Shown: positions 11,509-23,376, numbered from the stretch's first letter. The stretch is DNA of 64,000 bases from Reticulitermes speratus (GCA_021186555.1 JAJKFL010000011.1:1019001-1083000), one strand, 5' to 3'. A program made the numbers and translations. The notes: generated by a model from the letters alone, not told the origin.

Positions 11509-11800
11509 GCCGGGATAGCTCAGTCGGTATAGCGACTCGTTACGGACTGGACGGTCCGGGCTCGAATCCCGGTGGGGGCGAGATTTTCCGCACCCCGTCC
11601 AGACTGGCCCTGGGGCCTACCCATCCTCCTGTATAATTAATATCGGGTCTCTTTCCCGGGGGTAAAGTTTCCGCGGTGTAGCACTGACCACCCACCCCTA
11701 TCTAGCGCCAAGGTTAAAGAAAGAGTACAGCTATATCTGTACTACCTTCTGTGCTTTCATGGCCTGATCTAGGGTAACATTTACCTTGATCTTTTACAGC
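11509..11800 (+). mobile_element. tRNA-derived SINE, type A, full-length
   Basis: The head has a near-perfect A box (TAGCTCAGTCGG, 11515-11526) and B box (GGCTCGAATCC, about 11559-11569). The body has 'gcgagattttccgcacc', 'ggtctctttcccgggggtaa', 'ccacccacccctatctagcg' and 'ggttaaagaaagagtac'. This is the best reference copy for the type A family; others are at 21800, 26335, 36455, 51485 and 55735. Confidence 0.88.
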
Positions 11801-12310
11801 ATTAGCATCTTATACCGAATTTCGTCCAAATCGGACAATAAATATGGAAAAGTAAAAAGTTATTTACTACCTTAAGTAAAGTGCAATTTTTTGCCTTGCC
11901 GACGTTTATAAAACTCAACATCATTCAAATAAATTGTTGTAAACATCCGATGTACCAAATATTTTCCAAAATCGGGTGAAAAACGTATAAAATGCAGGAA
12001 AATTTCCAGGTACGCCATTACGTAAAGTAGACATATCAGTGCCCCCGATTTTGAGGGAACTCACAAATGCTCAATGCAATTACCTGAACGTCTTCTTCGT
12101 CGAATTTCACTCAAATCGGCCAAGAAATAAGGAAAAAATGCAGATAGACGTTAATTTGCCCTTTTAGAAAAGTACGACTCACTAAGTCCATTTTTATGAA
12201 ACTTAAGCTTGCTTGACAACATTCTGTGAAGAATTCCTATACCCAATTTAATGAAAGCCCAACAAATTGCTTCGTCGCTAATACCAGGGCACAGACAGAC
12301 GTCGTCTACA
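11801..12310 (+). repeat. Decayed retroelement tail-like sequence
   Basis: Several phrases of the type 'gaatttcgtccaaatcggac' and 'gaatttcactcaaatcggcc' recur about every 150-290 bp and end at 'cacagacagacg'. Such text is common at the 3' parts of non-LTR elements in arthropods. I cannot assign a family. Confidence 0.35.
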
Positions 12311-12522
12311 CAAAATACGTTTTTACTGCTTCATAAAGAACGCTTTACAGAGGATAATGTTTTGTAGAGCGGAGGTTCCCTACATTACAGGTGACCTGCA
12401 GAACTGTTAAGTAAGGACTGCACTGATGATGGTTTACATGTGGAAAAGCGAAAATTAACATCACACGAACTAGATTCAAGGCTTCTGGAGTGTCACACCG
12501 TGTTAACAGGTAAAGAGTTGCA

Positions 12523-12564
12523 GACGTTTCGGTAAAGCGTAATGGCCCCCCCCCCCACCTTCAG
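12523..12564 (-). ncRNA. Hammerhead-like core, broken by a C-run
   Basis: On the minus strand it reads CTGAAGG, T, then a run of 12 G, then … CCGAAACGTC. The core positions are as in other copies but the stem is replaced by the G-run. To its left lies 'cttctggagtgtcacaccgtg', the flanking phrase shared by the Penelope-like remnants. Confidence 0.35.
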
Positions 12565-13554
12565 GATCAAGCAGTCCGAGACGAAGACGTTTCTCGGGCT
12601 TCTTGACCCTTAATATGGAGGCAAGATGCTTTTCCAAAACCTCGGTAAATACTTACCAGTCGTCAGTCGCCGCGGCGTAATATCCAGAAGACTTTAATCT
12701 ACGTCTACACGGCTCTGAGAACCAAACATTTGGTAATAAATATGTCAGTGTTGTCGGTAATGAATTGTAGACACAATAGATTGCATTAGATGGCATTTCA
12801 AAAGCTATTAACTTCAGAAAACAGATATACTTTTGCCAAGTACATGAAAAAGGAGACAGCCAATGGAACACAGAAAGAAAGGCACATTTTAATTGAAATA
12901 TTAAGACTTTGTTTACTGCCGGAAAGACTTCCAATGACAAATATACAAATCCGTGTGTCTGTCTAATTTCACAAAATTTTCCATTCCTGGTTTTATTGTA
13001 TCAGGACAGTTTTTCGCTCTAAGAAAGGATATATCTTCGAAATTTAATAATATAAGACTCATTTCACTTCACATTTGTCCCTGGTGAAGGAGCCAAAAGT
13101 ACTTTCTTAAAGGCTGGAGAGTTACTCTCAACGAAATGGCTATCTTTACGAGTGAATTTTGATGTAACTATTCATATCGCAAATAATTGAAACGAAATGT
13201 GCATCAAGAACTAAAATGTATTATTTATTATAGTGTTATACTATTACATAATATTTTACTGTGATGAAACAGAGACTTGTGGTGTAATACTGCATCTGGT
13301 TCGTATTTATGAAATACATTAAGTACAACTGCAGTCACTTCTATTGCTCGACACAATACGTGCATACAGCGTTACAAGTACAATAATTTTAAATCTCAAA
13401 CTGATTCTGGCTTAGAATGCGAATTTTTTCACAGAAATAAAATGACACAAACCCTTTAAACACTGAAAAATGAAAGCACTTTTCTGTCCAACGCTCCCCA
13501 CTTCCGAAAGAGCACTGCTTTCTGGAAGGTTCCCAGGCTTCGCTCGTTTGTCCT

Positions 13555-13755
13555 TCTGATAAGAGAAACGTGCAGATAAAGATGAGCATGGGGAATTGGT
13601 GGAAGGATACTGGCAGCGGTAAACCGAAGTACTCGGAGAAAAACCTGTAGTGACACTTAGTCCATTACAAATCTCACAGGGACTGGCCTAGAATTGAACA
13701 CGGGCCCCCGAGGTGAGAGGCCGGCGAATAACTGCCTGAACGATGGCATGGCCTT
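13555..13755 (-). mobile_element. tRNA-derived SINE, type C, decayed
   Basis: On the minus strand there is a tRNA-like head with B-box-like GTGTTCAATTCTAGG, then 'ttctccgagtacttcggttt' and 'ccaccaattccccatgc', a body found in many arthropod SINEs. The right end abuts the M114 MITE at 13752. Confidence 0.55.
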
Positions 13756-13990
13756 CTTTAAAGACTAAACTCAACATGAACTTCACATAAAGATACAGAT
13801 CGTACCGCGCAGTAAACACATACAGTCTCGGTTATAAAGACCAATCAATTAATACTGTGTAGGGATATAATCGCTGTTTGTTCTGAGATCCACACAAAAC
13901 GCATAAATGAACTGTGTGGGCAGAACGTAGAAATTTTTAAATCTTAAACTTGGTGACAGTATATAAAGTAACCATTGGACTTTAACGGTT
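13752..13990 (+). mobile_element. MITE family M114, single module
   Basis: The left end is CTTTAAAGACTAA, then one 114-bp module with 'gtaccgcgcagtaaacac', then 'gtgtgggcagaacgtag' and the right end TTTAACGGTT. The full structure is present with no tandem expansion. Confidence 0.75.
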
Positions 13991-15430
13991 TCTCATTAGG
14001 CTAAAGAGATATGTAAAAGACAGAAGACCTAATTATTTAGGACAAACACGCACAACTTAGACGCAAAAGACGTTTCACATGCTTTCAAATATTACGATCA
14101 AGCAAACAGGCAACTGATAACAAAAAAGTAGGCTGTTAAATACTGTACAAATAATTTTAAATTAATTAAATTCACAATTTATATATTTTAACTGTACGCC
14201 ATTTTATTACGATTAAAATCCTAACACTTTAATTTCTTATGACGTATGATTGAAAAATGGTTTATCTTAAACAGACATGTCTAAATGCTCTTGTTTTAAT
14301 AAGATGAGAATTCATGTGGTGATTGGACCGACCATTACTGTGTTTTAATTACGCCAGAATGAAGTCCAAAGAACTCCATACAGCAGTGTCCCTCTTGACA
14401 AGTTAGTAGTCGTTTAGTTTGTCAAAAATTTTCCCCGCATTTTATTGAACCCAAATTTTCATGACGTGGTCAAAACAGCCACTGGAACATATCCTAAGTC
14501 AGACGAATCCACTCGAAGTCCACATAATACACCTGTTGAATACATAATAATGTCATATTACCTTAACTGTATATTGTAATAGCTTTTATGGGCCATTGTT
14601 ATACAGGTAATAAAACTTACAACAACCAATTAACTTTCATCCTTGAGATAAAAATCACTGGCCTGTTTACTGTTGTCCTGAGGGTGAAATGTCAGTTAGT
14701 GTTAAATACACTACACAAGCAGTTCTACAGTAAATGGGTGTAGTGAATATGGCACTTACAACTAACAGCTTTTTTTTACATAAATCTGATATTGATAATT
14801 TGTTTTCCCTACAGATAAAACTATTTCTGCTGAAAAAAATGAACACAAAATAACATCGTCTTCTCTAAACCTACCGTTGGTAATGACCTGGGAAATTTGC
14901 AATGCTACTGCTTGCAAAGTTTTGTACTTCTTAATAAAAGTAAATGGAAATGTATAAAAAAATTAGATGGATTGTTTATTTGCCTTCTGGATTCCAGATA
15001 TGGACTGTTTTTAATAATAATATTTAAAAAATTTCCTACGGGAATAATAATTACAGTTGCCCGAAAGATATTACGATATTAATAGTTGATATCAAACTAT
15101 GTTAGTATAGAAAGAATATACTATGCGTCTATTACTGGATCAGAAATTTGGGATCAATAATTTTATTAAATTAATATATTTCTTTAATTTCTTTAATATC
15201 ACAGACCTGTTCCTTTTAAAAAACCCTAATCTACTTAAAATAATAGAACTTCATAACGAGGAACTCTACCACAATGTCTGATATACGAGTAGAGAAGCCG
15301 CGGTACCACCTTCATTGTTAGGTCACACCACAATCTGAAATCACATTTCTTGTTGAGTGACCTCACAAAGTGAGTTCTTGTCAGTACATGAGACCGTTAG
15401 AAATTCTTCTACAAGCCATGAAGAGTGAAG
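13991..15430. other. Intron sequence, nothing recognised
   Basis: Very AT-rich intron segment. A 61-codon frame at 14897-15082 has no recognisable content. No element ends were seen. Confidence 0.5.
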
Positions 15431-15435
15431 TGTTA

Positions 15436-16044
15436 AAACTTCTTAAGCATTTTCCAGTTTTAAAATTGAATAATTCAAAGAAGAAGAAACTTCTTAAGCA
15501 TTTTCCAGTTTTAAAATTGAATAATTCAAAGAAGAAGAAACTTCTTAAGCATTTTCCAGTTTTAAAATTGAATAATTCAAAGAAGAAGAAACTTCTTAAG
15601 CATTTTCCAGTTTTAAAATTGAATAATTCAAAGAAGAAGAAACTTCTTAAGCATTTTCCAGTTTTAAAATTGAATAATTCAAAGAAGAAGAAACTTCTTA
15701 AGCATTTTCCATTTCTAAAATTGAATAATTCAAAGAAGAAGAAACTTCTTAAGCATTTTCCAGTTTTAAAATTGAATAATTCAAAGAAGAAGAAACTTCT
15801 TAAGCATTTTCCAGTTTTAAAATTGAATAATTCAAAGAAGAAGAAACTTCTTAAGCAGTTTCCAGTTTTAAAATTGAATAATTCAAAGAAGAAGAAACTT
15901 CTTAAGCATTTTCCAGTTTTAAAATTGAATAATTCAAAGAAGAAGAAACTTCTTAAGCATTTTCCAGTTTTAAAATTGAATAATTCAAAGAAGAAGAAAC
16001 TTCTTAAGCATTTTCCAGTTTTAAAATTGAATAATTCAAAGAAG
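15436..16044. repeat. Minisatellite, 51 bp x 12
   Basis: Near-identical copies of a 51-bp unit containing 'cttcttaagcattttccag', 'ttttaaaattgaataattc' and 'aaagaagaag'. Because 51 is 17 codons, both strands show long open frames (KLLKHFPVLKLNNSKKK on plus, its mirror on minus). This is an artefact of the unit length, not a protein. Confidence 0.95.
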
Positions 16045-16676
16045 AATATTTGTACGAGACGGATGTTCACGCTGAACCTCGTAACGAACACAACAGAACT
16101 CTGCGGACTTCGCCAACAGGTTTTGTCTTTGCCAGTTGGAAATTAAACAAGGCAGAACTGTCAAAACGGGGCCCACAATGCTGCCAGCATACCAATGAAC
16201 GTGTCATTCTACAACCGACACTACATCACAAGACGCACTGGCCTTACTGCAATCATCACATCCATTCCTTTAGTTACTGTAATCATACAAGAAAACACTA
16301 CAACACCATTACCAAAATGTCATCAACTGAACATTTACGCATATAACAACTACTTAGATTATGAGTTTCCTGTTTGAAATCTGCACAGAATCTCAGCGAA
16401 TTGCGAGCTGTAGCCACGATTCTGATGTCTCAAGCCCTAACGCTTAATCTCACTGATATCAATTCTTCCCCATTCCCTTTACACGCTTCCTCACCAGATT
16501 TTCTCTCTCCTCATCCCACCCCACGTACATCCCAACCTAGCCCCTCGGACTTTGCAGCTACACGCACCTTTACTGTGGAATACGAGAAATAACAATAATG
16601 TCTTTATCAATATCTTTTTATATGCAGAGACAAATGTGTGAGCCTTGGCAGTAGTTGCGTTCTGTTTTGCGTTATA

Positions 16677-17117
16677 CAGGGTGATTCAGGAAAAATGTCT
16701 ATATATTTGGAGGTGATGGTATCGGTCATTGTGCGAAAAGAAAGTTCATACGAACACGTGTGTAATATTGAATGGTTACCCAAATAGAGCTGTTTGAATC
16801 TGGCGCAGTTTGAATATTCGCACATGAGATGCAAAGTGCAATGAGGTTGACGGTGAGATTTGCGAAAATTTATTGTGAACTGTACCAAATTTGTCATTTA
16901 TGTGTAACAAATTTGTCATTTAAACATTAAATTAAAATAAATTAACAGTAATTTATCTTTCTTTATCACCATTCACAATGCTTTTGTATTTGTACATTCA
17001 AAGAGCTCTATCTCGGTAACCATTCAGAATTAGACACATGTTCATAGGAACTTTTTTCTCACAATGATCGATACTATAACCTCCCAAAACACTGACGTTT
17101 GCTCATGAATCACCCTG
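16677..17117. mobile_element. Tc1/mariner-type MITE
   Basis: The 441-bp element starts CAGGGTGATTCAGGAAAAAT and ends with the inverted CAGGGTGATTCATGAGCAAA. It is flanked by TA on both sides (16675-16676, 17118-17119). The inverted repeats extend well over 100 bp through 'ggtatcggtcattgtgcg'. The centre is AT-rich with a duplicated 'aacaaatttgtcattta'. No transposase. Confidence 0.8.
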
Positions 17118-17164
17118 TATATACTTCACTACACCTTAATACCCTTGTCAGAACAGTAACTAGG

Positions 17165-17410
17165 CTATCGGCCGGGCAATGATTTGTTCACTGCAGCGGC
17201 AAAGACGTCTCTCTTCCCCACAACGTTCGGTCCAGTTCTGGGGCCCACCCATTATCCTATCAAATGGTTACGGGGGGTTTCTCCAGGGGTAAAACAACCT
17301 ATGAGTGAAGCAGACCACATATCGCCAGCTAGTACCAAAATTACGTGGAGCTGTTCCTTCACTTCTCTGCACGTTTCATGGCTAATTCTGCTAATCTCGT
17401 AAACCTGGGA
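17165..17410 (+). mobile_element. Type A SINE, strongly decayed
   Basis: It retains 'ctggggcccacccattatcc', 'ccaggggtaaaac' and 'gtggagctgttccttcac', aligned in order with the type A SINE body. The head is unrecognisable. Confidence 0.45.
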
Positions 17411-17652
17411 AAATACTTTTAAATGCCGTTTCGAGAACTCAAAATCTTGCAATATAAATCTTTAGAACACTTCCGTGTCGAACGGCTACCACGTCATATG
17501 TTCTGTTCACAAACAACGCGCCGCCTGTGCAAGTTTCAGACTCAGACACTGACAAGCCCAGGTTCCCGTCATCAATCAATCAATCACTCAATCAATCACT
17601 GTAGCTACCAACTGTAAGCAGTTTAATAGTAGTGTAAAATTCAATATCCTAC

Positions 17653-17799
17653 CTCGCCTTCCGCTCTTTTCTTTTCGAGTTCCTTCTGCTTGGCATATTC
17701 CTCGGCGATCCGAGCCTCAATGGCCGCCAACGATTCCCGAGTGAAAGGACGGAACAAACGACGTTCTTCCTCTGACAGAGACGACGAATCGTCGGACAT
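17653..17799 (-). CDS. para: Sodium channel alpha subunit (para), coding exon 1 with start codon
   Basis: Reading down from ATG at 17799, 49 codons encode [20 protein letters not shown], then [20 protein letters not shown] and LEKKRAEGE, followed by donor GTAGGA at 17652. The [18 protein letters not shown] block is diagnostic of the insect para N-terminus. The ATG context (CAGCAATGT, purine at -3) and the family's conserved MS(D/E)D start fix the initiation codon. An in-frame TTG 20 codons upstream has no family support. The exon is embedded in a GC-rich segment unlike its AT-rich surroundings. The protein begins in the cytoplasm; the first membrane span is encoded beyond the window. Downstream it joins either the microexon at 10033-10065 or exon 2 at 1388. 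Confidence 0.96.
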
Positions 17800-18170
17800 T
17801 GCTGATGGTGTCGGTGCTGGTACTGACGCCGCTGCTTGTCTTCTTGATACTGATTGCAAGTCCCGACTGCTAACACTCCTCGTGCTCCAGGCTCTGGACA
17901 GCGACGACGGCGGTCAACTGCTCTACCTGCAGTTCCCTTGCCGACGGCGCCTGTCGAAGCTGCTCTCCCTTCTGAAGATGCAGCTCCTCTTCTAGACCGT
18001 GTCCGATGGTGGAAGATGTTTCTTCTTGCTCTGCTGTTATGGACGTGGTGATGGTGGTGGTTGCTGGTGCAGCGGGGACCAGGAGGCTGAAGAGGGCCCG
18101 TGATGAGGCAGCGGGGAACGATTGGGGGGCGAACCAGAAGGACGGCAAGGCCAACTCTTTCATGTCCGAG
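17800..18170 (-). other. para: 5' untranslated part of para exon 1
   Basis: A strong acceptor on the minus strand (TATGCTTTCTTTTGCAG, ending at 18171) precedes CTCGGACATGAAAG. The coding ATG is therefore probably preceded by about 371 nt of leader in the same exon, and at least one further upstream non-coding exon must exist. The leader is GC-rich and contains CAC/GTG triplet-rich text. The alternative is that transcription starts within this segment and the acceptor is fortuitous. Confidence 0.65.
17870..18163 (-). other. Upstream open reading frame in the para leader (97 codons)
   Basis: A true ATG at 18163, seven bases into the putative leader exon, opens 97 codons (MKELALPSFWFAPQSFPAAS…EHEEC) ending at 17870, 70 nt before the para ATG. 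No domain is recognisable and the composition follows the GC-rich leader. If the leader is transcribed, it could reduce translation of the channel. Its reality as a peptide is unproven. Confidence 0.4.
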
Positions 18171-18279
18171 CTGCAAAAGAAAGCATATCTTTATTAATAT
18201 CATGAATATGAAAAACTGTTAAAAGTTCATATATTGCGTAAAGCGATGTATTTTGTATAGGTACGCCGTCAATGATTAA

Positions 18280-20208
18280 AACCTTAAAGACTAACAATAC
18301 CCAAATTATATACAAATATTCAGCTGGTACCGCGTAGTAAACACACTCAGTCGCTGTTACAAGAACCAATCAGTTAATGTTGCATTGGGAAATAATAGCT
18401 GTTTGTTCTGAGATCCACACAAAACACATAAATACAGTCCGTACCGCGCAGTAAACACACTCCGTCTCAGTTATACAAACCAGTCAGTTAATGCTGTATA
18501 GTGAAATAATCGCTGTTTGTTCTGAGATCCACACAAAACACATAAATACAGTCCGTACCGCGCAGTAAACACACTCCGTCTCAGTTATACAAACCAGTCA
18601 GTTAATGCTGTATAGTGAAATAATCGCTGTTTGTTCTGAGATCCACACAAAACACATAAATACAGTCCGTACCGCGCAGTAAACACACTCCGTCTCAGTT
18701 ATACAAACCAGTCAGTTAATGTTGTACAGTGAAATAATGGCTGTTTGTTCTGAGATCCACACAAAACACATAAATACAGTCCGTACCGCGCAGTAAACAC
18801 ACTCCGTCTCAGTTATACAAACCAGTCAGTTAATGTTGTACAGTGAAATAATCGCTGTTTGTTCTGAGATCCACACAAAACACATAAATACAGTCCGTAC
18901 CGCGCAGTAAACACACTCCGTCTCAGTTATACAAACCAGTCAGTTAATGTTGTACAGTGAAATAATCGCTGTTTGTTCTGAGATCCACACAAAACACATA
19001 AATACAGTCCGTACCGCGCAGTAAACACACTCCGTCTCAGTTATACAAACCAGTCAGTTAATGCTTTATAGTGAAATAATCGCTGTTTGTTCTGAGATCC
19101 ACACAAAACACATAAATACAGTCCGTACCGCGCAGTAAACACACTCCGTCTCAGTTATACAAACCAGTCAGTTAATGTTGTACAGTGAAATAATGGCTGT
19201 TTGTTCTGAGATCCACACAAAACACATAAATACAGTCCGTACCGCGCAGTAAACACACTCCGTCTCAGTTATACAAACCAGTCAGTTAATGTTGTACAGT
19301 GAAATAATGGCTGTTTGTTCTGAGATCCACACAAAACACATAAATACAGTCCGTACCGCGCAGTAAACACACTCCGTCTCAGTTATACAAACCAGTCAGT
19401 TAATGTTGTACAGTGAAATAATCGCTGTTTGTTCTGAGATCCACACAAAACACATAAATACAGTCCGTACCGCGCAGTAAACACACTCCGTCTCAGTTAT
19501 ACAAACCAGTCAGTTAATGCTGTATAGTGAAATAATCGCTGTTTGTTCTGAGATCCACACAAAACACATAAATACAGTCCGTACCGCGCAGTAAACACAC
19601 TGCGTCTCAGTTATACAAACCAGTCAGTTAATGTTGTACAGTGAAATAATGGCTGTTTGTTCTGAGATCCACACAAAACACATAAATACAGTCCGTACCG
19701 CGCAGTAAACACACTCCGTCTCAGTTATACAAACCAGTCAGTTAATGTTGTACAGTGAAATAATGGCTGTTTGTTCTGAGATCCACACAAAACACATAAA
19801 TACAGTCCGTACCGCGCAGTAAACACACTCCGTCTCAGTTATACAAATCAGTCAGTTAATGTTGTACAGTGAAATAATGGCTGTTTGTTCTGAGATCCAC
19901 ACAAAAACACATAAGTACAGTCCGTACCGCGCAGTAAACACACTCCGTCTCAGTTATACAAACCAGTCAGTTAATGTTGTACAGTGAAATAATGGCTGTT
20001 TTCCACACAAAACACATAAATACAGTCCGTACCGCGCAGTAAATACACTACGTCTCAGTTATACAAACCAGTCAGTTAATGCTGTACAGTGAAATAATCG
20101 CTGTTTGTTCTGAGATCCACACAAAACAAATAAATATACTGTGTGGGCAGAATGTAGAATGTTTTGATGTTAAACGTGGTGGTATGTAAAGTAACCACCA
20201 AGCTAAGG
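18280..20208 (+). mobile_element. MITE family M114 with expanded 114-bp array
   Basis: The left end is AACCTTAAAGACTAAC. Then come about 16 tandem 114-bp modules (regular starts 18435, 18549, 18663, 18777, 18891 and so on), then the single-copy right flank 'gtgtgggcagaatgtag' … 'ggtatgtaaagtaacc'. The first module is diverged and the last is shortened; the internal ones are nearly identical. Orientation is the same as the array at 61931 and opposite to 38735 and 57450. Confidence 0.85.
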
Positions 20209-21470
20209 TAAGCAGTCACTAAAAAGAGGGTATCTACTAGAGAAGAGCATGTTTGTGTTTGTGTTGTGTGTGAGACAGAGAGAGATCTTTATCGAACTGT
20301 TAGTAGTGTTTTTGCCGTGCAGTCAGTTCAGTGATGTGTCTCTTCAAAGTCCGGAACGATGGACAATGATGTGGTTAGTGACAAAGTTTGAAAAGGCCAG
20401 TTATGTTTTGGACAACAAAGAAGGGCATTGTTGACGGACTGAATTCCGCTCAGACACCTGAAAACATTGCACGTTTCCAATAATCGCTTGACTGTCGATG
20501 GTTCTGAGCAATTTTTCTAGTCAAACCTAACTCTGCGCTCACGTTGTACCATAACAACACTGCCAGTTTTATAAAACCGTTTCATACAAAATACACTCTC
20601 TTCTGTAGCATACGCCATCTTGCATGCGATTGCTTATGGTATGAGCCGCAGGTGGGCAGCACTATCCAATACAAGAACTCCTAGGTCAGAGGCATTGCAT
20701 GACACCAAATATATTACTGTTAGTGTAGGTACTTAAAAATCCCGCGTGTTTTTGTAAAGACCCTGTAGTTGGTAGATCGGTTGAGATTTGAAAGTATAAC
20801 TCCCACACACAGGCATGTAACACTGCCAATGACCTAAGTCAGGTGTACACTAATCCTGGGCGTCTAATAGTTGTGTAGCTGCAGTATGGAACGTCCTTCG
20901 TATCTTCCTGTTGGCGCTTAGAATTTTGACGTGGCTCCTAGATACTTGGAAAATTTCTGCAACTGTGACCTAACGTTTTCGTTGACAGACAGAAGGACAA
21001 CAGGAAGTAGCATAGTTCTGAGTTCCTATTACTACGGTGCTACGTCTCTATTGTATTACGCTTCTAATTTTATTTACGTTTTTAAGACGTTAACGCCTGA
21101 TTACAGCAAGTCACCCCGAAACGTCCGTACTTCCGGCGGGGGGAGGGGTAGTATATTCTGCAACCTTGCACGACGGAACTTGTGTTTCCTTACTCCAAAT
21201 GCAGCAGTCTTTGGAGATCGCAAAGGAAAGCTTCAAATATCCGCCTACCTCTGTGTCTGTCTGTCTGTCTGTCTGTTTGTCCATACGTTACAACTGAAGG
21301 ACCTTTAAACTGTGTTTCCGAGCGAATTTCGATAGAGTTCATTCAAACATGCTAACACAGTTTCTTTCAATTACGTACCTGAACCCTCGCCAATCACACC
21401 GAACATTCCATCTCATTTCACGCTGTGTAAATATACAGCTGATATATTACCAATTATTTATTTATTTATA
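20209..21470. other. Upstream sequence, nothing recognised
   Basis: A 125-codon frame at 20931-21308 has no recognisable domain and a TCTG repeat inside (about 21256-21279), so I do not call it a gene. No other feature was seen. Confidence 0.5.
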
Positions 21471-21750
21471 TAATATAATAATAACCACGGCTCGACAGCC
21501 CTATATGGGCTTGGGCCTCCTCTTTCCGAGGTTACTGGGTCTGCGCATTTGTGGCAGTTCGGAGACCAGCCCACTGGCCGCGCTTTTCAACTCAATCCTG
21601 ATGTGACCACCAGAGCCATCTGGCAGTCAGTCAGGAGACTTGGGTGAGAAATGGCCGCTTGAATTTAGCTTACGGACACTACTGGTTCTTCTTCATGCCC
21701 GAAGGTTCTTTTACATGCCGTAAATCTACGACATGGGACCGACGGCTTTA
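21471..21750 (-). mobile_element. SINE type D, 5'-truncated
   Basis: On the minus strand it ends in the tail 'ggcccatatagggctgtcg' followed by TTA repeats, and it contains 'ccgtcggtcccatgtcgtag'. It matches the complete copy at 60537-60946 but lacks the tRNA-like head. Confidence 0.7.
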
Positions 21751-21799
21751 TTTATTTATTTACTATTTTTATCTACTTAACTGTACTTTACTTAATGGT

Positions 21800-22080
21800 G
21801 GGCCGGAATAGCGTAGTTGGTATAGCGACTTGCTACAGGCTGGACGGTCCGGGAATCGAAACCCGGTGGGGGCGAGATTTTCCGCACCCTCGAGGCCGGC
21901 CCTGGGACCCACCCAGCCTCCTCTAAAATGGGTATCGGATCTCTTTCCTGGGGGTAAAGTGGCCGGGGCTTGGCGTTGACCACCCACTCCCATCTAGCGT
22001 AGAAGTTAAAGAAAGAGTAGAGCTATACCTCTGCTCCCCTTCTGGGTCTTCATGGCAGGTTATAGAGTGAAATTTAACTT
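21800..22080 (+). mobile_element. tRNA-derived SINE, type A
   Basis: The head is 'ggccggaatagcgtagttgg' with B-box-like GGGAATCGAAACCC. Then come 'ggcgagattttccgcaccc', 'cacccagcctcctctaaaa' and 'gttaaagaaagagtagagc'. About 75-80% similar by eye to the copy at 11509. Confidence 0.85.
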
Positions 22081-22159
22081 TACTTAACGGCTCTGTCACT
22101 GGCTCAAGTAACGATGCTCAGTAAACAACTAATTGAAAGGGATGTAGAAGGAAGCGGCC

Positions 22160-22440
22160 GTGGCCCTACTTCAAGGCGCTATTCCGGTAGTTGCATGGAG
22201 GTACTGAGGAAAACAAGTCAGGACATTCCGTTTCCTGGCCCGGAATCAAACCAGTAATATCCAGAGTACAAGTCAGAAGGGGTACCAGTTTAGCCAACTC
22301 TTTCGACACACGAAATAAAGTCGGCCACGACCACAAGACATCACCGTAATATCGCACGTGGTCAGGCACTCTGTTACGTTGTAACGTCAGCCGATGACCT
22401 TGGCATTGCTCCTCAATTTCGGTCATATAGGAGTTCATCG
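22160..22440 (-). mobile_element. Possible tRNA-derived SINE
   Basis: The minus strand has B-box-like GGTTTGATTCCGGGCC downstream of 'ctgatccagagtac'-like text. The body is not matched elsewhere in the window, so this is weakly supported. Confidence 0.3.
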
Positions 22441-22914
22441 ACTCCGCATTCTCTCATGTCACTCAATTCCGTGTTTCTTTGTCCCCCGCAGGTTCCAGCA
22501 GGCTGAAGGAATTCAATTTATTCCCTGAAGCCTCAGTAAAGTTCCTGTGCGATATAAAACAGGATTGCACGTGCCACAGGTTGGTTCCTGTTGGGATTTG
22601 TGACCTTGGTCTGCGTTCAAACGTAACACCGACAGCAGTACAACCGCCGTTTTGATTCGTTTTGTTTTAGAGACGTTTCACACACAGTAAAATGCAGTTC
22701 CGCAGTGAAGAATTATTTTAGCAACACCGTATCAATTACTCTCTTCATTTAGCCAAGGTTACATTGGCAATAAAAATATGTGTTAAAATGGAGACAGATG
22801 GTAAATTGGCGTTAGAGAAAAATGGAGCATTGCAAAAAAAAAGTGACATCAGAACAAATAACCATTTTAACTAACCAGTTCTTAAATATGATTCCAGTTG
22901 ATATGCGATCAGTG

Positions 22915-23110
22915 GACCAGATAGCAAGTCCACAAATTAACGGTCTACGTATTGAACACCAGAGGTTCAATTTCCGGCAGGGGTAGGCAATTTTCTATCC
23001 TCCACCAGGTCCAGTCCGGCTCTGAGCACTATCCAGCCTCGTACGCAGTGGGGATCGTAGATTTTTCATCCACAGATAAAGCGGTCGGAACGTGAAGCTG
23101 GCTACTTGCA
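22915..23110 (+). mobile_element. Type A-related SINE, decayed
   Basis: A-box-like 'gatagcaagtcc' and B-box-like 'gaggttcaatttccgg', then 'aggcaattttctatcctcc', 'ccagcctcgtacgcagtgg' and 'ataaagcggtcgg' follow the order of the type A body. Confidence 0.45.
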
Positions 23111-23376
23111 ACAATCTAATGCTAAAGACCACAGCAAGATGACTGTTTGCTTTCACGCCCGATACACGTGTTCATAGCGTACAGGTTATACAGACGGACA
23201 GCAGTACTTTTGTTGACTCACGAGAAGGACTCTAACCTTGGTAGTGGTGGTGTGGGGACGAGTCATACTGTCACACCTTTATGACCAGGTACCGATGTAT
23301 TCAATAAAAATACGTTTGGCTGAAGGATAATTGTGCCTCCCAAATGCGAATTAATACTAGCGCTTTCTGTAGTACT

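Larger units (their letters stand above)
1389..17652 (-). other. para: para intron 1 (split by microexon j)
   Basis: A roughly 16.3-kb interval separates coding exons 1 and 2, with the 33-nt microexon at 10033-10065 inside it. When the microexon is used, the two introns are 1389-10032 (8.6 kb) and 10066-17652 (7.6 kb). The interval holds MITEs, SINEs, Penelope-like remnants and minisatellites, listed separately. I found no other convincing para exon in it. Confidence 0.8.

Noticed and set aside
11509-11590. Functional tRNA gene
   Set aside because: The A and B boxes are good, but the sequence continues into a SINE body shared with several other copies and a clean tRNA 3' end is not visible.
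15370-16146. 258-codon lysine-rich open frame
   Set aside because: It is produced by twelve copies of a 51-bp repeat. The opposite strand is equally open and no unique domain flanks it.
17800-17859. Longer para protein starting 20 codons upstream
   Set aside because: The upstream codon at 17859 is TTG, not ATG. Insect para proteins begin at the MS(D/E)D methionine.
20931-21308. 125-codon plus-strand frame
   Set aside because: It has no recognisable domain, contains a TCTG microsatellite, and has no paired splice sites or relatives in the window.
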